A stretch of 64,000 bases of DNA from Prevotella heparinolytica (lineage in GTDB: Bacteria > Bacteroidota > Bacteroidia > Bacteroidales > Bacteroidaceae), in contig NZ_SLXB01000015.1 in NCBI RefSeq assembly GCF_004342845.1, positions 1-64,000 on the forward strand, in the 5' to 3' direction. Of the stretch, positions 50,316-59,331 are shown piece after piece. The notes beneath the pieces are model-generated. The model was not told the DNA's origin. It was given only the letters and a program-made list of their open reading frames with translations, and did not search any database. A program made the position numbers and the translations under genes. Position 1 is the stretch's first letter. Each line of letters begins with the position of its first letter.

Positions 50316-51164
50316 CTAAGGCTCCTCAATGTTTAAGGCATGAAAATCAATCAGTCCGTTCATGGGTGTTTCTTCAATTACTTCCAATTCGATGCCGAAC
50401 TCGCCCGCCACTTCGCGCAAAATACTTGCATAGCTATAGGCCAATGAACCGACGAAACGGATGGGATAGTTTTGGTAATCATATTGGCAAACATTGCGAG
50501 TGAAGAAATTTCTCAGATTATCTGTAATCAATCCATATACATAATCATCGTTTGTATAATCTGCCAAGAAATAAGACAAAGTGGACAAGAAACGATTGGG
50601 GAAAGGACGGTTGTATACTGACTCCATCACTTCATTCGGACTGATGCGGAACTTATCGAAGAAGTCGGAAGCAATATTCTTGGGAGTCAGTCCTTTCAGA
50701 ATGTCGGATAGAAAGATTTTGCCCAATACTGCGCCACTGCCTTCGTCACCTAAGATATAGCCGCCTGCTTTGACGTTTTTCACGATGATTTTTCCGTCAT
50801 AGAAACAGGAGTTGGAGCCGGTGCCCAAAATGCAGGCAATGTCGGCCTCGCATTTGAAGAGTCCGCGAGCAGCGGCAAGCAGATCGCTTTCCACTTGGAT
50901 GGGGGTTTTGAATTGAGCCACCAGCGAGGCGCCCAAGATATTCTTCTTTTCGTGTGAAGAGCAGCCGGCCCCATAGTAGTAGACCTGCTCCAATTTTCTT
51001 TTAAAGAAATGTTCGGGCAGACCTAACCGTACACTCCGGCTAATCTCTCTTCTGGTCTGAAAGAAAGGATTCAATCCCTCTGTAAAGGCTTGCTGTATCA
51101 GATGATTATCTTCAACCAATGCCCACTCTGTTCTGGTAGAACCACTTTCGGCTATGAGTTTCAT
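50316..51164 (-). CDS. BadF/BcrA-type ATPase, probable amino-sugar kinase, second copy
   Basis: A 282-residue paralogue of the kinase at 24133-24978, with the same order of motifs: MKLIAESGSTRTEW, GTGSNSCFYDGKIIV and GDEGSGAVLGKIFLSD, then NRPFPNRFLSTLSYFLADY. It should phosphorylate GlcNAc or MurNAc. It stands directly upstream of susC on the same strand but has its own promoter (51190-51197). The 336-bp gap with a second promoter suggests that susC is mostly transcribed separately. The divergence from the first copy may reflect one kinase for each amino sugar. Confidence 0.85.
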   Translation of the reverse strand: MKLIAESGSTRTEWALVEDNHLIQQAFTEGLNPFFQTRREISRSVRLGLPEHFFKRKLEQVYYYGAGCSSHEKKNILGASLVAQFKTPIQVESDLLAAARGLFKCEADIACILGTGSNSCFYDGKIIVKNVKAGGYILGDEGSGAVLGKIFLSDILKGLTPKNIASDFFDKFRISPNEVMESVYNRPFPNRFLSTLSYFLADYTNDDYVYGLITDNLRNFFTRNVCQYDYQNYPIRFVGSLAYSYASILREVAGEFGIELEVIEETPMNGLIDFHALNIEEP

Positions 51165-51189
51165 AAGCAGACAATTTTAGAATAGGATA

Positions 51190-51197
51190 CAAATGTA
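51190..51197 (-). promoter_or_regulatory. -7 element TACATTTG of the second kinase gene
   Basis: A perfect TAnnTTTG match on the minus strand 25 bp before the ATG at 51164. A TTGG box lies 18 bp further upstream. Confidence 0.55.
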
Positions 51198-51257
51198 TAG
51201 CTTTTTTTAATCTTTCCAATACATTTTATGGAAAAAACAACGGGAGGTAAAGAAACA

Positions 51258-51293
51258 GATGAGGCGGGTGACAGCTTCTGTACCCGCCTCATC
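51258..51293 (-). terminator. Terminator of the hcp-cupin-DUF438 operon
   Basis: A 12-bp perfect stem (GATGAGGCGGGT 51258-51269, ACCCGCCTCATC 51282-51293) is followed on the minus strand by TCTGTTTCTTT. It lies just past the DUF438 protein stop codon. Confidence 0.8.
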
Positions 51294-51309
51294 CAGCTTG
51301 TTATTATTT

Positions 51310-52545
51310 TTATTTCTCGTACGACAGCAGACGCCGGTCGCCTTCCAGAGCGCGGAGTCCGGTGATGTCCTGTGTCACTTCTACTACGCCGAGGTATTCG
51401 CCGTTCTTTCCACGTACGGCTGAATATTCGATGTAGACGAAGCGGTTTTTGAAGTTGGAAATCCAGAAAGCTGCTTTGTTTTCTTTTCCACTCTTGAAGT
51501 CTTCGAGAATCTTTTCTACCACGTGCACGCTGCCGGGCGGATGGCACATTCGCACGTCGCGTCCGATGATGGAGCGGTTGCGCTCGAACACTCGCTTGGG
51601 ACTGTGCGAGAAGAAGCGTACCTTATCATCTTTGTCTACGAAAGTGATGTCGATGGGCAGGTGTATGAAGAGGGCTTCCAGCTCTTCGACGCTGAATGCT
51701 CCTGACGATAGACGGATGGCATCCGCCGTAATATAGGTTTGCTTCTCCGCTTTTGCGGTACTTGCCGGTGCCCACTCATCGTCCGTATCGATGAGGCAGT
51801 AACCGAAGTCGGGTGTTTCCTGATAAATCTTGTACCACTCGTCTTCCGTCAGTGTATCCATGCTCATGGGAAAGAGGATTTCTTCTTCTTTCTTAATCAT
51901 GCCGGCAATCATTTCTACGGCCGGGTTGCAGACGGTTGCAACGGCTGTTTTCAGCTCGTTCACCGTGGTGAGAGGTGAAGTCAGGGTCTCGAACGCCTTT
52001 TTCAGTTGCAGGCGGGTTTCGTCGTGCTTGCCCCACATCACTTTGGGAGGGCCGGTGATGAGGTGCTTTTCCAGAAACGGGAAAAGCAGGTATTCCTTGC
52101 GTTTGTAGTGCTTGTCTACGTCGGCGAGGCTGTTGAAGATGGTGCGCAATCCTAAGAGGTAGCCTGTCAGGTGTGCATCATCCCATGTGTCCATCGCACC
52201 GGTCAGCTTTTCATAGCCGGCGATTTCGGCTTTCAACGCCTCGTTCTCTTTGCGGAAGGTATCTGCGGGATGTCCTGCCGGAATGGCCTTTGCACCTCCT
52301 AAGTCGATGCTTCCGTCCAGCACGGCGGTGTGCAGGTCGCAGAAATCCTGTATTTCGGCTTCGCTCAACAACTGCTCGTTGATAAGTGTCTGTTCCACTT
52401 CCACCACCTCGTTGTAAGGTATGGTTTTCAGGACTTCGATAAGCCGGTTTCTCAGCGCTTCGGGATTTTCGCCTTCGTGCAGCCTGAGCAGGAGGTGGCG
52501 CAACATTTCTTTGCGTTGTGCCGAGTTGTTAATTATTTCACTCAT
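51310..52545 (-). CDS. DUF438, hemerythrin-like and PAS domain protein
   Basis: A 411-residue cytoplasmic protein with three parts. The N-terminal DUF438 part (about 1-95) includes LRHLLLRLHEGENPEALRNR. A hemerythrin-like four-helix part (about 115-245) carries candidate iron ligands in DVDKHYKRKEYLLFPFLEKH, WGKHDETR and KKEEEILFP. A C-terminal PAS domain (about 285-405) has LPIDITFVDKDDKVRFFSHS, KRVFERNRSIIGRDVRMCHP and GVVEVTQDIT. It probably senses or handles oxygen or NO, matching the upstream hybrid cluster gene. It is the last gene of the operon, 7 bp after the cupin gene. Confidence 0.87.
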   Translation of the reverse strand: MSEIINNSAQRKEMLRHLLLRLHEGENPEALRNRLIEVLKTIPYNEVVEVEQTLINEQLLSEAEIQDFCDLHTAVLDGSIDLGGAKAIPAGHPADTFRKENEALKAEIAGYEKLTGAMDTWDDAHLTGYLLGLRTIFNSLADVDKHYKRKEYLLFPFLEKHLITGPPKVMWGKHDETRLQLKKAFETLTSPLTTVNELKTAVATVCNPAVEMIAGMIKKEEEILFPMSMDTLTEDEWYKIYQETPDFGYCLIDTDDEWAPASTAKAEKQTYITADAIRLSSGAFSVEELEALFIHLPIDITFVDKDDKVRFFSHSPKRVFERNRSIIGRDVRMCHPPGSVHVVEKILEDFKSGKENKAAFWISNFKNRFVYIEYSAVRGKNGEYLGVVEVTQDITGLRALEGDRRLLSYEK

Positions 52546-52552
52546 ATCGGTT

Positions 52553-52888
52553 TTAGTTTTGTTCGCTGCCGCGAATCATGGTTAATAACATTTTAAATCT
52601 CTCTACGGCTTGCAGTGCGTGCGGATGTCCGGCAGGCATGATGATGCAATCGCCTTTCTTCAGCAGTCGGGGTGTTCCGTCGATGCGGATTTCCGCTGCG
52701 CCGTCCAGTATTTGCACGAATGCGTCGAAATTGGCCGTGTGTTCGCTCAGTCCCTGTCCCTTGTCGAACGAGAACAAGGTGATGTTGCCCGCTTCGTTCT
52801 TCGTGACCTGCTTGCTGATGACTCCGCCCTCCGTGTATTCTATCGAATCTTCCAGGGCGATGACTGTGGCTTTTTCGTATATTTTCAT
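52553..52888 (-). CDS. Cupin domain protein
   Basis: A 111-residue single-domain cupin. Cupin motif 1 is GLSEHTANFDAFVQILDGAA, and motif 2 is LKKGDCIIMPAGHPHALQA, with His ligands for a metal. It begins 26 bp after hcp and ends 7 bp before the DUF438 gene, so it belongs to a nitrosative/oxidative stress operon; the substrate is unknown. The start MKIYEKATVIALEDSIEY at 52888 is preferred over an upstream ATG at 52900. Confidence 0.85.
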   Translation of the reverse strand: MKIYEKATVIALEDSIEYTEGGVISKQVTKNEAGNITLFSFDKGQGLSEHTANFDAFVQILDGAAEIRIDGTPRLLKKGDCIIMPAGHPHALQAVERFKMLLTMIRGSEQN

Positions 52889-52914
52889 AACGCTATACAT
52901 TATTATATATTATA

Positions 52915-54573
52915 TTATGCACTTAAAAAGAGTTTCATGTCCTCGTCTGCGGAGGTGATGCCGGCAATGCCGAAGTTGTTCACCAGTACGTTGGCCACGT
53001 TGGGCGAGAGGAATGCGGGCAATGTAGGCCCGAGGTGGATGTCTTTTACTCCGAGCGAGAGCAGGGCCAGCAATACGATGACCGCCTTTTGCTCGTACCA
53101 AGCAATGTTGTAGGCGATGGGCAGGCTGTTCACGCTGTCGAGGCCGAAGGCTTCTTTCAGTGCGAGGGCGATGCGTACAAGCGAGTAGCTGTCGTTGCAT
53201 TGTCCGGCGTCGAGCACGCGGGGAATGCCGTTGATATCGCCCAACGGGAGCTTGTTGTAGCGATACTTGGCACATCCGGCAGTGAGGATGACGGTATCTT
53301 TCGGCAATTTCTCGGCAAACTCGGTGTAGTAGTTGCGTCCCGGCATGCGTCCGTCGCAGCCTGCCATGACGAAGAACTTGCGGATGGCTCCCGACTTCAC
53401 GGCGTCAATCACCTTATCGGCCAATGCAATCACCTGATTGTGGGCAAAGCCACCGATGATTTCGCCGGTCTCTATCTCTTGAGGAGCCGCACAGCGTTTG
53501 GCATGCTCGATCAGGGCGGAGAAGTCTTTCGGGCGACCGTCTTTTCTGTCGGCAATGTGCTTGAACCCGTCGAAGCCCGAAGCGCCTGTGGTATATACGC
53601 GGTCGGCGTAAGTGGAGCTTTTGCGGGGAGGAACGATGCAGTTGGTGGTGAAGAGAATCACGCCGTTGAAGTGCTCGAAGTCTTCGGTCTGATGCCACCA
53701 AGAGCTGCCGTAATTGCCTACGAAGTGAGCATACTTCTTGAATGCCGGATAGTAGTTGGCCGGCAGCATTTCGCTGTGGGTATATACATCGACGCCTGTG
53801 CCTTCGGTCTGTTTCAGCAGTTCTTCCATATCCTTCAGGTCGTGCCCGCTTATGAGGATGCCCGGATTTTTGCGCACACCGATGTTTACTTTGGTGATTT
53901 CGGGATGGCCGTATGAAGAAGTGTTTGCCTTGTCGAGCAATGCCATGACCTGTACCCCGTATTTTCCTGTTTCGAGCACAAGGGCTGTCAGTTCTTCGGC
54001 GGAGAGGGTGTCGTCTGTGACGGCTACCAATGCACGTTGCATGAAGGCGTAAATCTCAATGTCCTCGTACTTCAGGTTGGCGGCATGTTCGGCATAAGCA
54101 GCCATGCCCTTCAGGCCGTAGACGGTGAGCTCGCGCAAGGAACGCACGTCCTCGTTCTCCGTGGCCAACACACCCACCGAGGCGGCTTTCTCGTGCATCT
54201 GGGCTTCGGTTTCTCCACTCCATGAGGCACCTTCGAAGATGATGCCTTCAAGTGTTCCGCCTTCGGCGAGCAGGCGTTCTTTGACGGAGTTGCGCAACTC
54301 TTGTGCCATGCGGATGCGGGTGATGAAACGGTTGATGTCGAAATTGGCGTTGGTGATGGTCATGAACAGACTGTCCGTGATGAACTTGTTGACTTCGGGA
54401 ATTTCTATTCCTTTCGCTCTCAGACGCACCGTGTAGCACGCCATGCCTTTGCACAAGAAAAGCAAGAGGTCTTGCAGATTGGCCACATCGGCGGTTTTTC
54501 CGCACACACCTTTCACTGTACAGCCTTGATTCTTGGCTGTCTCCTGACACTGGAAGCAAAACATTTTCTCCAT
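52915..54573 (-). CDS. hcp: Hydroxylamine reductase / hybrid cluster protein
   Basis: A 552-residue hybrid-cluster protein that reduces NO or hydroxylamine in anaerobes. The N-terminal cluster cysteines are C6, C9, C18 and C24 (spacing C-x2-C-x8-C-x5-C, the type found in strict anaerobes rather than E. coli). Hybrid-cluster regions include [43 protein letters not shown] and [11 protein letters not shown]. First gene of a three-gene operon; divergent from a Crp/Fnr regulator. A perfect palindrome lies at the -42 position of the predicted promoter. Confidence 0.96.
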   Translation of the reverse strand: MEKMFCFQCQETAKNQGCTVKGVCGKTADVANLQDLLLFLCKGMACYTVRLRAKGIEIPEVNKFITDSLFMTITNANFDINRFITRIRMAQELRNSVKERLLAEGGTLEGIIFEGASWSGETEAQMHEKAASVGVLATENEDVRSLRELTVYGLKGMAAYAEHAANLKYEDIEIYAFMQRALVAVTDDTLSAEELTALVLETGKYGVQVMALLDKANTSSYGHPEITKVNIGVRKNPGILISGHDLKDMEELLKQTEGTGVDVYTHSEMLPANYYPAFKKYAHFVGNYGSSWWHQTEDFEHFNGVILFTTNCIVPPRKSSTYADRVYTTGASGFDGFKHIADRKDGRPKDFSALIEHAKRCAAPQEIETGEIIGGFAHNQVIALADKVIDAVKSGAIRKFFVMAGCDGRMPGRNYYTEFAEKLPKDTVILTAGCAKYRYNKLPLGDINGIPRVLDAGQCNDSYSLVRIALALKEAFGLDSVNSLPIAYNIAWYEQKAVIVLLALLSLGVKDIHLGPTLPAFLSPNVANVLVNNFGIAGITSADEDMKLFLSA

Positions 54574-54620
54574 AATTACGCTATTTTTTTAAAAATAAAT
54601 ACTGTTGTCTTTTGATGTTG

Positions 54621-54628
54621 CAAAGGTA
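54621..54628 (-). promoter_or_regulatory. -7 element TACCTTTG of hcp
   Basis: A perfect TAnnTTTG match on the minus strand, 47 bp upstream of the hcp ATG. The -33 position reads TTTC rather than TTTG, as expected for a promoter needing an activator. Confidence 0.6.
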
Positions 54629-54650
54629 GGGCGCGCACCATCGGGAAACG

Positions 54651-54664
54651 GTAACCATGGTTAC
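54651..54664. promoter_or_regulatory. 14-bp palindrome GTAACCATGGTTAC, candidate HcpR operator
   Basis: A perfect palindrome in the 179-bp gap between hcp and the Crp/Fnr gene. Its centre is about 42 bp upstream of the transcription start expected from the hcp -7 element, the classical class II activator position. Crp/Fnr proteins bind such twofold sites. Confidence 0.65.
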
Positions 54665-54752
54665 ACGCCTCCGGCATTTGTGTTTTTTAACAATAAGAAG
54701 TCCGGCTTTATTCCTTGTGCGGCGTATCTTTATCCTCAAAAGAACAGAAGCC

Positions 54753-55421
54753 ATGTTGGAGTATAGTTTAGTTGGTTGCCCTTTGTTTGCAGGCATGACG
54801 CCTGCGCAGGTCGAAGAGTTGGTTGTGCGTTGCGTCTCTGATGTCAAAGAGTTTGCCAAGGGAGAACATGTGGTGAGGCAGGGCGGCGTCATCAATCATC
54901 TGTACCTGCTGGTCTCCGGTTTGGTGCGCACGGAGATGATTACCAAAGACGACAATGTGCTCGAAATCGAGTTTATCGACCCGGTGCGTCCGTTGGCTCC
55001 GGCCTTTGTTTTTGCCGACCGCAACTTCTTTCCGGTGGATGTGATTGCCATGGAGGAGAAGACGGTTCTCTATCTCATCCCCAAATCGGTGTTTCAGAAA
55101 GAGATGATGCAGAACGAGACACTGCTGCGCAATTTTCTCCGCATCAATTCCAATATTATTGTTTTCCTTTCGGGCAAGGTGCAGATGCTGTCCATCCGCA
55201 GTTTGCGGATGAAGCTGGCCATCTATCTGCTGGAGAACACCACGGAAAAACAAAACACCTTCAAGTGGCGGCGCACGCATGCCCAGCTTGCCGAATATTT
55301 CGGAGTGCAACGCCCGTCGCTCTCGCGCACGCTTGGCGAGATGGTGGCGGATGGAGTGATTGCATTAGATAAGCAGGAAGTCATGGTGCTGGACAGGCGG
55401 AAGCTGCAAAGCTACATGTAA
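54753..55421 (+). CDS. Crp/Fnr family transcriptional regulator, HcpR-like
   Basis: A 222-residue regulator with an N-terminal cyclic-nucleotide-type sensor domain (about 1-125: LFAGMTPAQVEELVVRC, KGEHVVRQGGVINHLYLLVS) and a C-terminal winged helix (about 150-215: IYLLENTTEKQ, THAQLAEYFGVQRPSLSRTL). No FNR-type N-terminal cysteine cluster is visible. Its divergent placement next to hcp is that of HcpR, the nitrosative-stress activator of hcp in anaerobes including Porphyromonas. Start chosen at MLEYSLVGCPLFAG (54753); the frame is open further upstream into the operator, which cannot be coding. Confidence 0.88.
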   Translation: MLEYSLVGCPLFAGMTPAQVEELVVRCVSDVKEFAKGEHVVRQGGVINHLYLLVSGLVRTEMITKDDNVLEIEFIDPVRPLAPAFVFADRNFFPVDVIAMEEKTVLYLIPKSVFQKEMMQNETLLRNFLRINSNIIVFLSGKVQMLSIRSLRMKLAIYLLENTTEKQNTFKWRRTHAQLAEYFGVQRPSLSRTLGEMVADGVIALDKQEVMVLDRRKLQSYM

Positions 55422-55492
55422 GCCGAAGGCTTTCGCTATCAGATTGTTCTTTGTAAGCTTTATGGTTGAGAATGGATGTTGCTCAAAACGAT

Positions 55493-56716
55493 CTATGTTT
55501 TCACTGTATTTGTCTTGATATATAGAGATGGATTCTCCTTAATCTTGAGTAACTCTTCTTCCCGCCATTTGTCAATAGCTGTTTGTAATAATTCTGCTTG
55601 TACTTTAGCAACTCTTGTCATCAGTTCTCTATTAGCAAGTACTTCTGCAGTCAAGCGTTCTTTGTTCTTTTGCGTGGATATTTGTATTTCTGTATTTACT
55701 TCATCGTTAATGTCTGAAATCCGTTTGTCAGACGCTATTCTGGCGCGGTGCATTTCTGCACGTAGGTAGTCATCATACGGCCCCGAAGCAATCATCATTT
55801 TAAAAAATGTCGGCGCTGTTTCTATGATTATGAAGAGTAGCATTACAATGATGGAAACAATTTTTAAGTTTGAATTCTCATTCTTTATATTTGAGAAGGC
55901 CTCATAGCGAACACAGAACCCATTTTCATCATTACCTTTAGATATATCTTCATTTCCCTTAGCCCTATTAATTCCAATCTGCTTTATAATATGTTCGAGT
56001 TCCTTTTGATAAGAGCTTTCCCAGATCAAGAACTCTCTTTCAATTGTATTTTTATATTGTTCCTTGTCCCCGTATATTGGACCATGTCCGGCTTTCCCAC
56101 TCAGTGCAGCTCCTACTCCTTCGTTTTTTAATTCTTCATTTGCTTTGGTTAATCGTCCTTGGATTTCGGCTTTCTGCTGTTCAAGCAGATCTCTACGCTT
56201 TATAAGAAGTTCGTTACCTTTGTCAATTTCTGCCATGGACGCATTAGTTCTCTCAATGTTATCCTTGACTAATTGTGAGTTTATTCTGTCCTCAAAAATT
56301 TTCATTTCAAGTGGTGTGGAAATAACAATGCCTAAGAATATGGCGATAATGATACGTGGTAGACCGCTATAAAATTCTTTCCAACTTATTGTGACTTTCC
56401 CGTCAGAATACATTGTGTTTACAATGAATCTGTCAAGATTGAAAATAAGCATTCCCCAAAATATTCCAAACGAGATTGCCTTTTCTACACTATGAAAAAT
56501 AAAGTAAAGGGCGTAACCACCCGAAAGCGTAGCCATCAGTGCTGTAAATAAGATCGTTCCGCCAATACCTGCATATTTAGCATAATCAGTAGGGCATTGC
56601 CTTAAAATGGTTCGATTTGCACCTGAGCATATCCAGAGAAACTCGTTGAGCCATCCGCCCCATTTAATTAGTTCTTCGCTTTCATTTGTCTTTTTTATTT
56701 GCGTATTCATAGTCAT
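55493..56716 (-). CDS. DUF4407 membrane protein with long coiled coil
   Basis: A 407-residue protein. Four hydrophobic segments are seen: two at about 45-95 (GTILFTALMATLSGGYALYF, FGIFWGMLIFNL), one at about 118-135 (PRIIIAIFLGIVISTP) and one at about 285-300 (IVSIIVMLLFIIIETAP). Between the third and fourth lies a charged, helical region of about 150 residues (RTNASMAEIDKGNELLIKRR, EIQGRLTKANEELKN) likely to form a coiled coil, and another helical tail follows. It fits DUF4407. Last gene of the AT-rich VWA-PP2C-kinase operon, 6 bp after kinase A; a membrane anchor or effector role is inference. Confidence 0.8.
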   Translation of the reverse strand: MTMNTQIKKTNESEELIKWGGWLNEFLWICSGANRTILRQCPTDYAKYAGIGGTILFTALMATLSGGYALYFIFHSVEKAISFGIFWGMLIFNLDRFIVNTMYSDGKVTISWKEFYSGLPRIIIAIFLGIVISTPLEMKIFEDRINSQLVKDNIERTNASMAEIDKGNELLIKRRDLLEQQKAEIQGRLTKANEELKNEGVGAALSGKAGHGPIYGDKEQYKNTIEREFLIWESSYQKELEHIIKQIGINRAKGNEDISKGNDENGFCVRYEAFSNIKNENSNLKIVSIIVMLLFIIIETAPTFFKMMIASGPYDDYLRAEMHRARIASDKRISDINDEVNTEIQISTQKNKERLTAEVLANRELMTRVAKVQAELLQTAIDKWREEELLKIKENPSLYIKTNTVKT

Positions 56717-56722
56717 TTCTTA

Positions 56723-58321
56723 TTATCGGTTAAGTAATTTTCTTATTAAATTCATTAAACCAGATTTTGGAAGTGGAGGGAACTCTATATTTAATCCCAT
56801 TTCTTTGAATGATGGGACAGCTTGAGGTTCTGTCTTCACAATGTCAAATTCTATATTAGGGAACGTGACTCCCACATTATATTTCGGTTGCTTTATAGTT
56901 ATAGAGATCTTGTTAGCAATCTGCGGAGTAGGTACTAATATTGTTTTTACTTGTGGTATTGGTAACATGTTAATATCAAGACTTTTCTTCTTTCTTCCAA
57001 ATTCATCTTCTGCTGTAAGTATGATGGTGGTAGCTTTTTGAGGTTCAATAATCTTTGTGCCTTTAGTTTCAACTTCATCGCTATCTATCCAAACTCTTTT
57101 TGCGTGTTTGACACCCCAAGTTAGTTTTACGGGAATTGTAGGAAATACATAGTATTTATCCGCAGAGAAATCAATTATACACTCATCAAAGACTTTAATA
57201 GAAATATCTTTTTTTATAATGTAGTCATTTACGGTCTTGACTAATAGTTCAAATGTGGAGTCCTTTACAAGATTCTTGGAAATATATCCTTTATTCTCGT
57301 ATTTTTGTTCATTGCTTTCTCCTGCTTGTTTTAGATAAACATCTGCAACAAAAGGAACATTCCATTCTAACATTATTCTTTGAGTGTGGCGGACTACCTT
57401 TGTTGCAGAAGCAGAAAAGATTACTTTTTTCTCTAACAATAAAGATTCAAAAGGGAGTAATTCATTTATGTCATTATGTTTTAGATATCCTGCCAGCACA
57501 TCTAATATTTCTTGGAAACTTTCTCCAAGAGATTGAATGTCTTTGTAACTTTCCGAATTTGTTATGTCTTCGTAGTCTTCTTTAGAGAAGAGAAGGCGAT
57601 CGGAATCTTTCACTTTATATTTATCAATTAGGGAAGTCTTTTCTGATATTGCCAATATGCTGAGATAGATTATCAGCTCAGAGAAATAATCTAACTTCTC
57701 AGATACTGTTTTGTTGTTTTTTCGTGCAGGGTGCTGATAATCAGGAAGCCCTGTTATGGAATCTGGTTCGCCATTCAGCTCGGGGCAATAAAAAGAATCA
57801 TAATCAACGAGATGTAGTTGATGGTCATTGTCAACTAAAATATTACCGTGTTGTAAATCTCCGTGTGCAAGCGATTGGCTATGCAAGGTTCGGGTCATTT
57901 TAAGAAAGTTATCAGCCAGTGCTCTTAGGCGCTCTTTTGATTGTTTGTTTTGACAGATATAGTCTTTTATTGTGACGCCATCAATCCAACGCATTCTTGT
58001 TGTTGGATAAATATTACCGTTCACATTAATACCTTTTTCTATGTATTCAAATTCGCATAAGAAGTCTAAATGGGCTTTTCTAATTGCTTCGGAGATAATT
58101 TTGTATCGCTTTTGAGTATAGTTAATACTGGAATGCCAACAACGGAAAGCCCATGTCTTTCCATCATACGCTTTATAGGGGAAAACTACAGAAAATCCTC
58201 CCGTATAGGCAATAAGTCTTCCTCTAACATCTCTCTTGAAGTTACTATTCTTTGCGTGTTCATCCAAAATGAGAACACTTTTATTTTCAACAGATGTTCT
58301 TATATTAGGTATCGTTAGCAT
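56723..58321 (-). CDS. Divergent Ser/Thr protein kinase-like protein with C-terminal beta domains
   Basis: A 532-residue protein. The kinase-like part (about 30-285) has a glycine loop-like YTGGFSVVFPY, a catalytic loop HGDLQHGNI (residues 153-161) and VDYD (172-175) in place of DFG. The beta-3 lysine position reads Arg (AFRCWH, 58-63). Substrate-binding helices follow. The C-terminal half (about 300-515) consists of beta-rich, probably Ig-like segments (for example IEPQKATTIILTAEDEF). It immediately follows the second kinase gene with no gap. Probably cytoplasmic, acting with the PP2C phosphatase on a common phosphoprotein target; activity is not certain. Confidence 0.78.
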   Translation of the reverse strand: MLTIPNIRTSVENKSVLILDEHAKNSNFKRDVRGRLIAYTGGFSVVFPYKAYDGKTWAFRCWHSSINYTQKRYKIISEAIRKAHLDFLCEFEYIEKGINVNGNIYPTTRMRWIDGVTIKDYICQNKQSKERLRALADNFLKMTRTLHSQSLAHGDLQHGNILVDNDHQLHLVDYDSFYCPELNGEPDSITGLPDYQHPARKNNKTVSEKLDYFSELIIYLSILAISEKTSLIDKYKVKDSDRLLFSKEDYEDITNSESYKDIQSLGESFQEILDVLAGYLKHNDINELLPFESLLLEKKVIFSASATKVVRHTQRIMLEWNVPFVADVYLKQAGESNEQKYENKGYISKNLVKDSTFELLVKTVNDYIIKKDISIKVFDECIIDFSADKYYVFPTIPVKLTWGVKHAKRVWIDSDEVETKGTKIIEPQKATTIILTAEDEFGRKKKSLDINMLPIPQVKTILVPTPQIANKISITIKQPKYNVGVTFPNIEFDIVKTEPQAVPSFKEMGLNIEFPPLPKSGLMNLIRKLLNR

Positions 58322-59323
58322 TTATTGCTTTTTGATTTTTTTTGATATTGTTGACGATATTTCGTTATATATCTTTTCCTTGCTTGGCTTGATATACCCG
58401 TTTCCATTTTTCCACTTATCGGAAATTCTTTTACTCTCAGATTCTATGGCTTCTTCTAATGGGGAAAGTTCGTCAATGGATGACTTTGACATAAAATCGC
58501 ATAACTTTTTTGTCAAATGAGCTAATTCCGAGTCTGACTTAAGTTCCCTGAAAATATTTGATTTGCCATGAGACTGGATATCCTCACCGGAAAATAAAAG
58601 GGTCTCAGTATCTTCCATATTCAGCTTTTCCCATAGATAGGGCATCTTGGCCAATGCTTTAAGACTGGTGTAGATTACAAGTTCAGAAAAGTAATCGGCC
58701 TTTTCAGAGGACTTTTTATTCTTCCACCGTGCTTCGTGCTGATACCCAACGAGGCCTTTAATTTCATCTGGCATCCCTTTTAAATCAGGGGTATACATGG
58801 AATCATAGTCAACTAGAACTAGAGACTTGTCTGGTTTAACCATAATGTTGCCATGTTGCAAATCTCCGTGAGAGAAATGGTTTGCATGCAAATCTGCCAC
58901 CATTTTCTTGAAATTCTTTGCTATTTCATTAATCACATGAGATTCTGTGATATGATTTGCCAAGAACTTCTTTAGGGGTTGCGCATCTACCCAGTCCATG
59001 GCCACAAGTGGCTGCATGCCTTGTGTGGTCATAATTCCGTCTTCATAGAATTCAAATCCAACAAAGTATGGCAGATTCGCCTTTTTTAATGCGTCAGAAA
59101 TAAGTTGAGTTCTACGTTTTGCGTCAGAGACCTCTGCATGCCAAAGCCGTACAGCATACTTCTTATTTGGAGTCTGATAGGGGAAGACGACACAAAAACC
59201 ACCAGAATACTTGATAAGACGAGATCCTTTTTCAATAGGATGCCCATCTTTCAGAACAAGAGGGTGTATTAATGCAGGCGTTCTAATGCACGTGCTGTAA
59301 TCTGGAATACTGGGTAATGGCAT
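58322..59323 (-). CDS. Divergent Ser/Thr protein kinase-like protein
   Basis: A 333-residue kinase-like protein, related to its downstream neighbour: YSGGFCVVFPYQ, catalytic loop HGDLQHGNI (residues 152-160) and VDYD (171-174). Here too Arg (AVRLWH, 57-62) stands at the beta-3 lysine position. A helical C-terminal part (about 235-333) follows, rich in Lys and Ser. No fused beta domain. It starts 8 bp after the PP2C gene. The two kinases appear to be an old tandem duplication that kept the kinase part and differ in their tails. Confidence 0.8.
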   Translation of the reverse strand: MPLPSIPDYSTCIRTPALIHPLVLKDGHPIEKGSRLIKYSGGFCVVFPYQTPNKKYAVRLWHAEVSDAKRRTQLISDALKKANLPYFVGFEFYEDGIMTTQGMQPLVAMDWVDAQPLKKFLANHITESHVINEIAKNFKKMVADLHANHFSHGDLQHGNIMVKPDKSLVLVDYDSMYTPDLKGMPDEIKGLVGYQHEARWKNKKSSEKADYFSELVIYTSLKALAKMPYLWEKLNMEDTETLLFSGEDIQSHGKSNIFRELKSDSELAHLTKKLCDFMSKSSIDELSPLEEAIESESKRISDKWKNGNGYIKPSKEKIYNEISSTISKKIKKQ

Positions 59324-59331
59324 GGCAATAG

